Shown here piece by piece: positions 5,973 through 7,371 of a DNA stretch of 7,371 nucleotides. Origin of the DNA: Porphyromonadaceae bacterium (GTDB lineage: Bacteria > Bacteroidota > Bacteroidia > Bacteroidales > Tannerellaceae); NCBI GenBank assembly GCA_003517945.1, contig DOZP01000251.1, forward strand, positions 5,807-13,177, written 5' to 3'. The notes under the pieces are model-generated. The model had not been told where the DNA came from and ran no database searches. It worked only from the letters and a program-made list of their open reading frames with translations. The position numbers were made by a program, and so were the translations under genes. The stretch's first letter is position 1, and every line of letters starts with the position of its first letter.

Positions 5973-6863
5973 TTATCTTTTTAATTGATCCCTTAGTCCG
6001 TAGATTTTAGAACTCCACGGCGAATATCTGCGTGCTACTTTTTGTATGGTAATTACGGTGTTTTCTACATCATGCGCATCTTCGGTTACTTCATACAGCG
6101 CTGTGGCAATGGCTGCAAAAACGGCCCCTTCTTCCATTTCTCCTTTGGATGAAATATGTTCCGCGCCTGCTTGTCTGGCTCTGCGCATACTCATATTGAC
6201 AGCCGTTTTTCCTACATACTTAAATACAACGTACAGAAGTATAAGGCCTAAAAAAACAACGGCCATAGCCGTCACCGTCATACCGATACCAAATGAATCG
6301 TTGTTTTTGAAATTCTCAATTTTTTCATTTGTATCAAGCGTCAGATTATTGGTGCTTGGAGTTACCTTAGTCAATGTAGCCCATTCTTTTTTTCCGTCAA
6401 TTGTACGTCCGAAACTTATATCCGGTCTTTGGCCGGCCGGAATTATTTTCTCGTCGACCAATGTCCTTCCGTCGGCATCATATAGTGCAATGTAATTGTC
6501 CTTCGTCGGATCCAGTTCGAAATTCAGATGGAACGTTCCTTTGCTGGCCATCCCGTCTGCCCAGAATAGTATATGTTGTCCGGGAGGTATCTTGGTAAGC
6601 ACATCGCCTTTGGGAATCGGATATTTTTTGGGATTCTGAGGGTCATTCGTCAGGAAACATCCGCCGATATTTACGGTTGCGGCAGAACTGTTAAAAAGCT
6701 CAATCCACCCGCTTCGTTTCCCATAATCATCGACAAAGTTGTCTTCGTTGGTGACTAATACTTCGTTTATACGCATGGAGGTAACCCGCTGTGCCTGTAC
6801 TCCTACTGCAACAAACAGGACAAACAGCAGCATTAATCCTTTTTTATTTCTACTCATTTTCAT
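5973..6863 (-). CDS. mmdD: Lamin-tail-domain/OadG fusion, membrane anchor subunit of the decarboxylase
   Basis: OadG-type subunits anchor and assemble Na+-pumping decarboxylases and are normally ~80-120 residues with one membrane helix. This one has 296. In order: a signal peptide (1-25, RNKKGLMLLFVLFVAVGVQAQ), an extracytoplasmic lamin-tail-like (LTD) domain at about 30-153 (RINEVLV 31-37, GWIELFN 52-58, PGQHILFWADG, DNYIALYDADGR, ISFGRTIDGKKEW), a linker, the membrane helix at 193-215 (FGIGMTVTAMAVVFLGLILLYVVF, starting about 191) and a cytoplasmic tail with a conserved-looking end (YSPWSSKIYGLRDQLKR). I chose the ATG at 6861-6863 because it leads directly into the signal peptide and avoids the overlap. 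An upstream ATG at 6896 would add 11 residues and overlap the carboxyltransferase gene by 20 nt; ATG 6857 is also possible. The C-terminal half resembles OadG in helix position and context more than in clear motifs. The symbol follows the mmdADCB order. Confidence 0.88.
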   Translation of the reverse strand: MKMSRNKKGLMLLFVLFVAVGVQAQRVTSMRINEVLVTNEDNFVDDYGKRSGWIELFNSSAATVNIGGCFLTNDPQNPKKYPIPKGDVLTKIPPGQHILFWADGMASKGTFHLNFELDPTKDNYIALYDADGRTLVDEKIIPAGQRPDISFGRTIDGKKEWATLTKVTPSTNNLTLDTNEKIENFKNNDSFGIGMTVTAMAVVFLGLILLYVVFKYVGKTAVNMSMRRARQAGAEHISSKGEMEEGAVFAAIATALYEVTEDAHDVENTVITIQKVARRYSPWSSKIYGLRDQLKR

Positions 6864-6876
6864 TGCGGTTTTTAGG

Positions 6877-7371
6877 TTATAAAGGAATATTGCCATGCTT
6901 TTTAGCCGGGTTATTCACCTTTTTCGTTTGTAATTGTTGCAATGCGCGTATGACACGGAACCGTGTGTTGCGCGGTTCTATCACATCATCAATATAGCCG
7001 TATCGTGCAGCATTGTAAGGATTCGCAAACAGCTTGTCGTATTCGGCTACTTTTTCGGCCATCAAAGCTGTCGGGTCTGCGGCTTCTTTCAATTCTTTGG
7101 CATACAATACTTCTGCGGCTCCCGAACCTCCCATTACGGCGATTTCGGCGGTTGGCCATGCGTAATTGATGTCGCCGCGCAATTGTTTACAACTCATTAC
7201 GATGTGTGATCCGCCATACGACTTACGTAAAGTAACCGTCACTTTGGGTACGGTTGCTTCGCCATAGGCGTAAAGCAATTTGGCCCCGTGCAGAATGACG
7301 CCGTTATATTCCTGCCCCGTACCCGGAAGGAATCCCGGAACGTCTACAAGAGAAACAATCGGAATATTAAA
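6877..7371 (-). CDS. mmdA: Carboxyltransferase subunit of methylmalonyl-CoA decarboxylase / propionyl-CoA carboxylase (5' end outside window)
   Basis: Only the last 164 residues are present; the frame is open to the right edge, beginning [20 protein letters not shown]. Members are usually ~510-520 residues, so about two thirds lies outside. The fragment is the C-terminal crotonase-fold domain of the acyl-CoA carboxyltransferase family: [67 protein letters not shown], and the usual ending KKHGNIPL just before the TAA at 6879-6877. It transfers the carboxyl group between an acyl-CoA and biotin. The closest known types are PccB and MmdA; the downstream OadG, biotin carrier and OadB genes favour the decarboxylase direction, (S)-methylmalonyl-CoA to propionyl-CoA plus CO2. 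The stop lies 13 nt before the preferred start of the next gene. Confidence 0.94.
   Translation of the reverse strand, partial: FNIPIVSLVDVPGFLPGTGQEYNGVILHGAKLLYAYGEATVPKVTVTLRKSYGGSHIVMSCKQLRGDINYAWPTAEIAVMGGSGAAEVLYAKELKEAADPTALMAEKVAEYDKLFANPYNAARYGYIDDVIEPRNTRFRVIRALQQLQTKKVNNPAKKHGNIPL

Noticed and set aside
1..7371. Mobile element, CRISPR array, tRNA, rRNA, toxin-antitoxin or defence system
   Set aside because: No transposase or integrase motifs, direct repeats with spacers, cloverleaf-like sequences or known defence domains were seen on either strand.

Overview
This window comes from a member of the Bacteroidales, probably a Parabacteroides-, Dysgonomonas- or Porphyromonas-like gut or oral anaerobe. 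The evidence is: a four-gene sodium-pumping decarboxylase cluster with a lamin-tail/OadG fusion of the Bacteroidetes kind; a c-heme TolB-like lipoprotein of a Bacteroidetes family; a near-perfect Bacteroidetes promoter (TTTG-N20-TAnnTTTG) before one gene; and no clear Shine-Dalgarno sites. The species cannot be fixed from sequence reading alone.

Layout. Positions 1-1903 (+ strand) hold the 3' end of a protein that looks like the DUF6057 family. It is followed after 9 nt by a lipoprotein with one CxxCH heme-binding motif and a TolB/PD40 beta-propeller. Positions 1972-2793 (- strand, convergent) hold a patatin-like phospholipase. Positions 3069-3602 (-) encode an unrecognised two-helix membrane protein, followed by a hairpin that pairs fully only in the minus-strand RNA. 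Positions 3788-4177 (-) encode a small, unrecognised, probably exported protein with its own consensus promoter. Positions 4340-7371 (-) are the end of an operon that runs off the right edge. In transcription order it encodes the carboxyltransferase subunit (partial), the LTD-OadG subunit, the biotin carrier and the OadB-type membrane subunit. A strong intrinsic terminator at 4272-4319 ends it.

How the genes work together. The right-hand operon is best read as a methylmalonyl-CoA decarboxylase (A-D-C-B order). It would transfer CO2 from methylmalonyl-CoA to the biotin carrier and release it at the membrane subunit while exporting Na+, the energy-conserving last part of the succinate-to-propionate pathway. 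The other genes have no evident link to it. The first two genes form their own operon and may act together in the cell envelope, but their role is unknown.

I found no mobile element, CRISPR array, tRNA, rRNA or phage feature. Most of the window is ordinary Bacteroidales chromosome. The least explained parts are the heme-propeller/DUF6057 pair, the LTD domain on the decarboxylase anchor subunit, and the small secreted orphan. No stretch longer than about 300 bases lacks a gene; the largest gap is 2794-3068.
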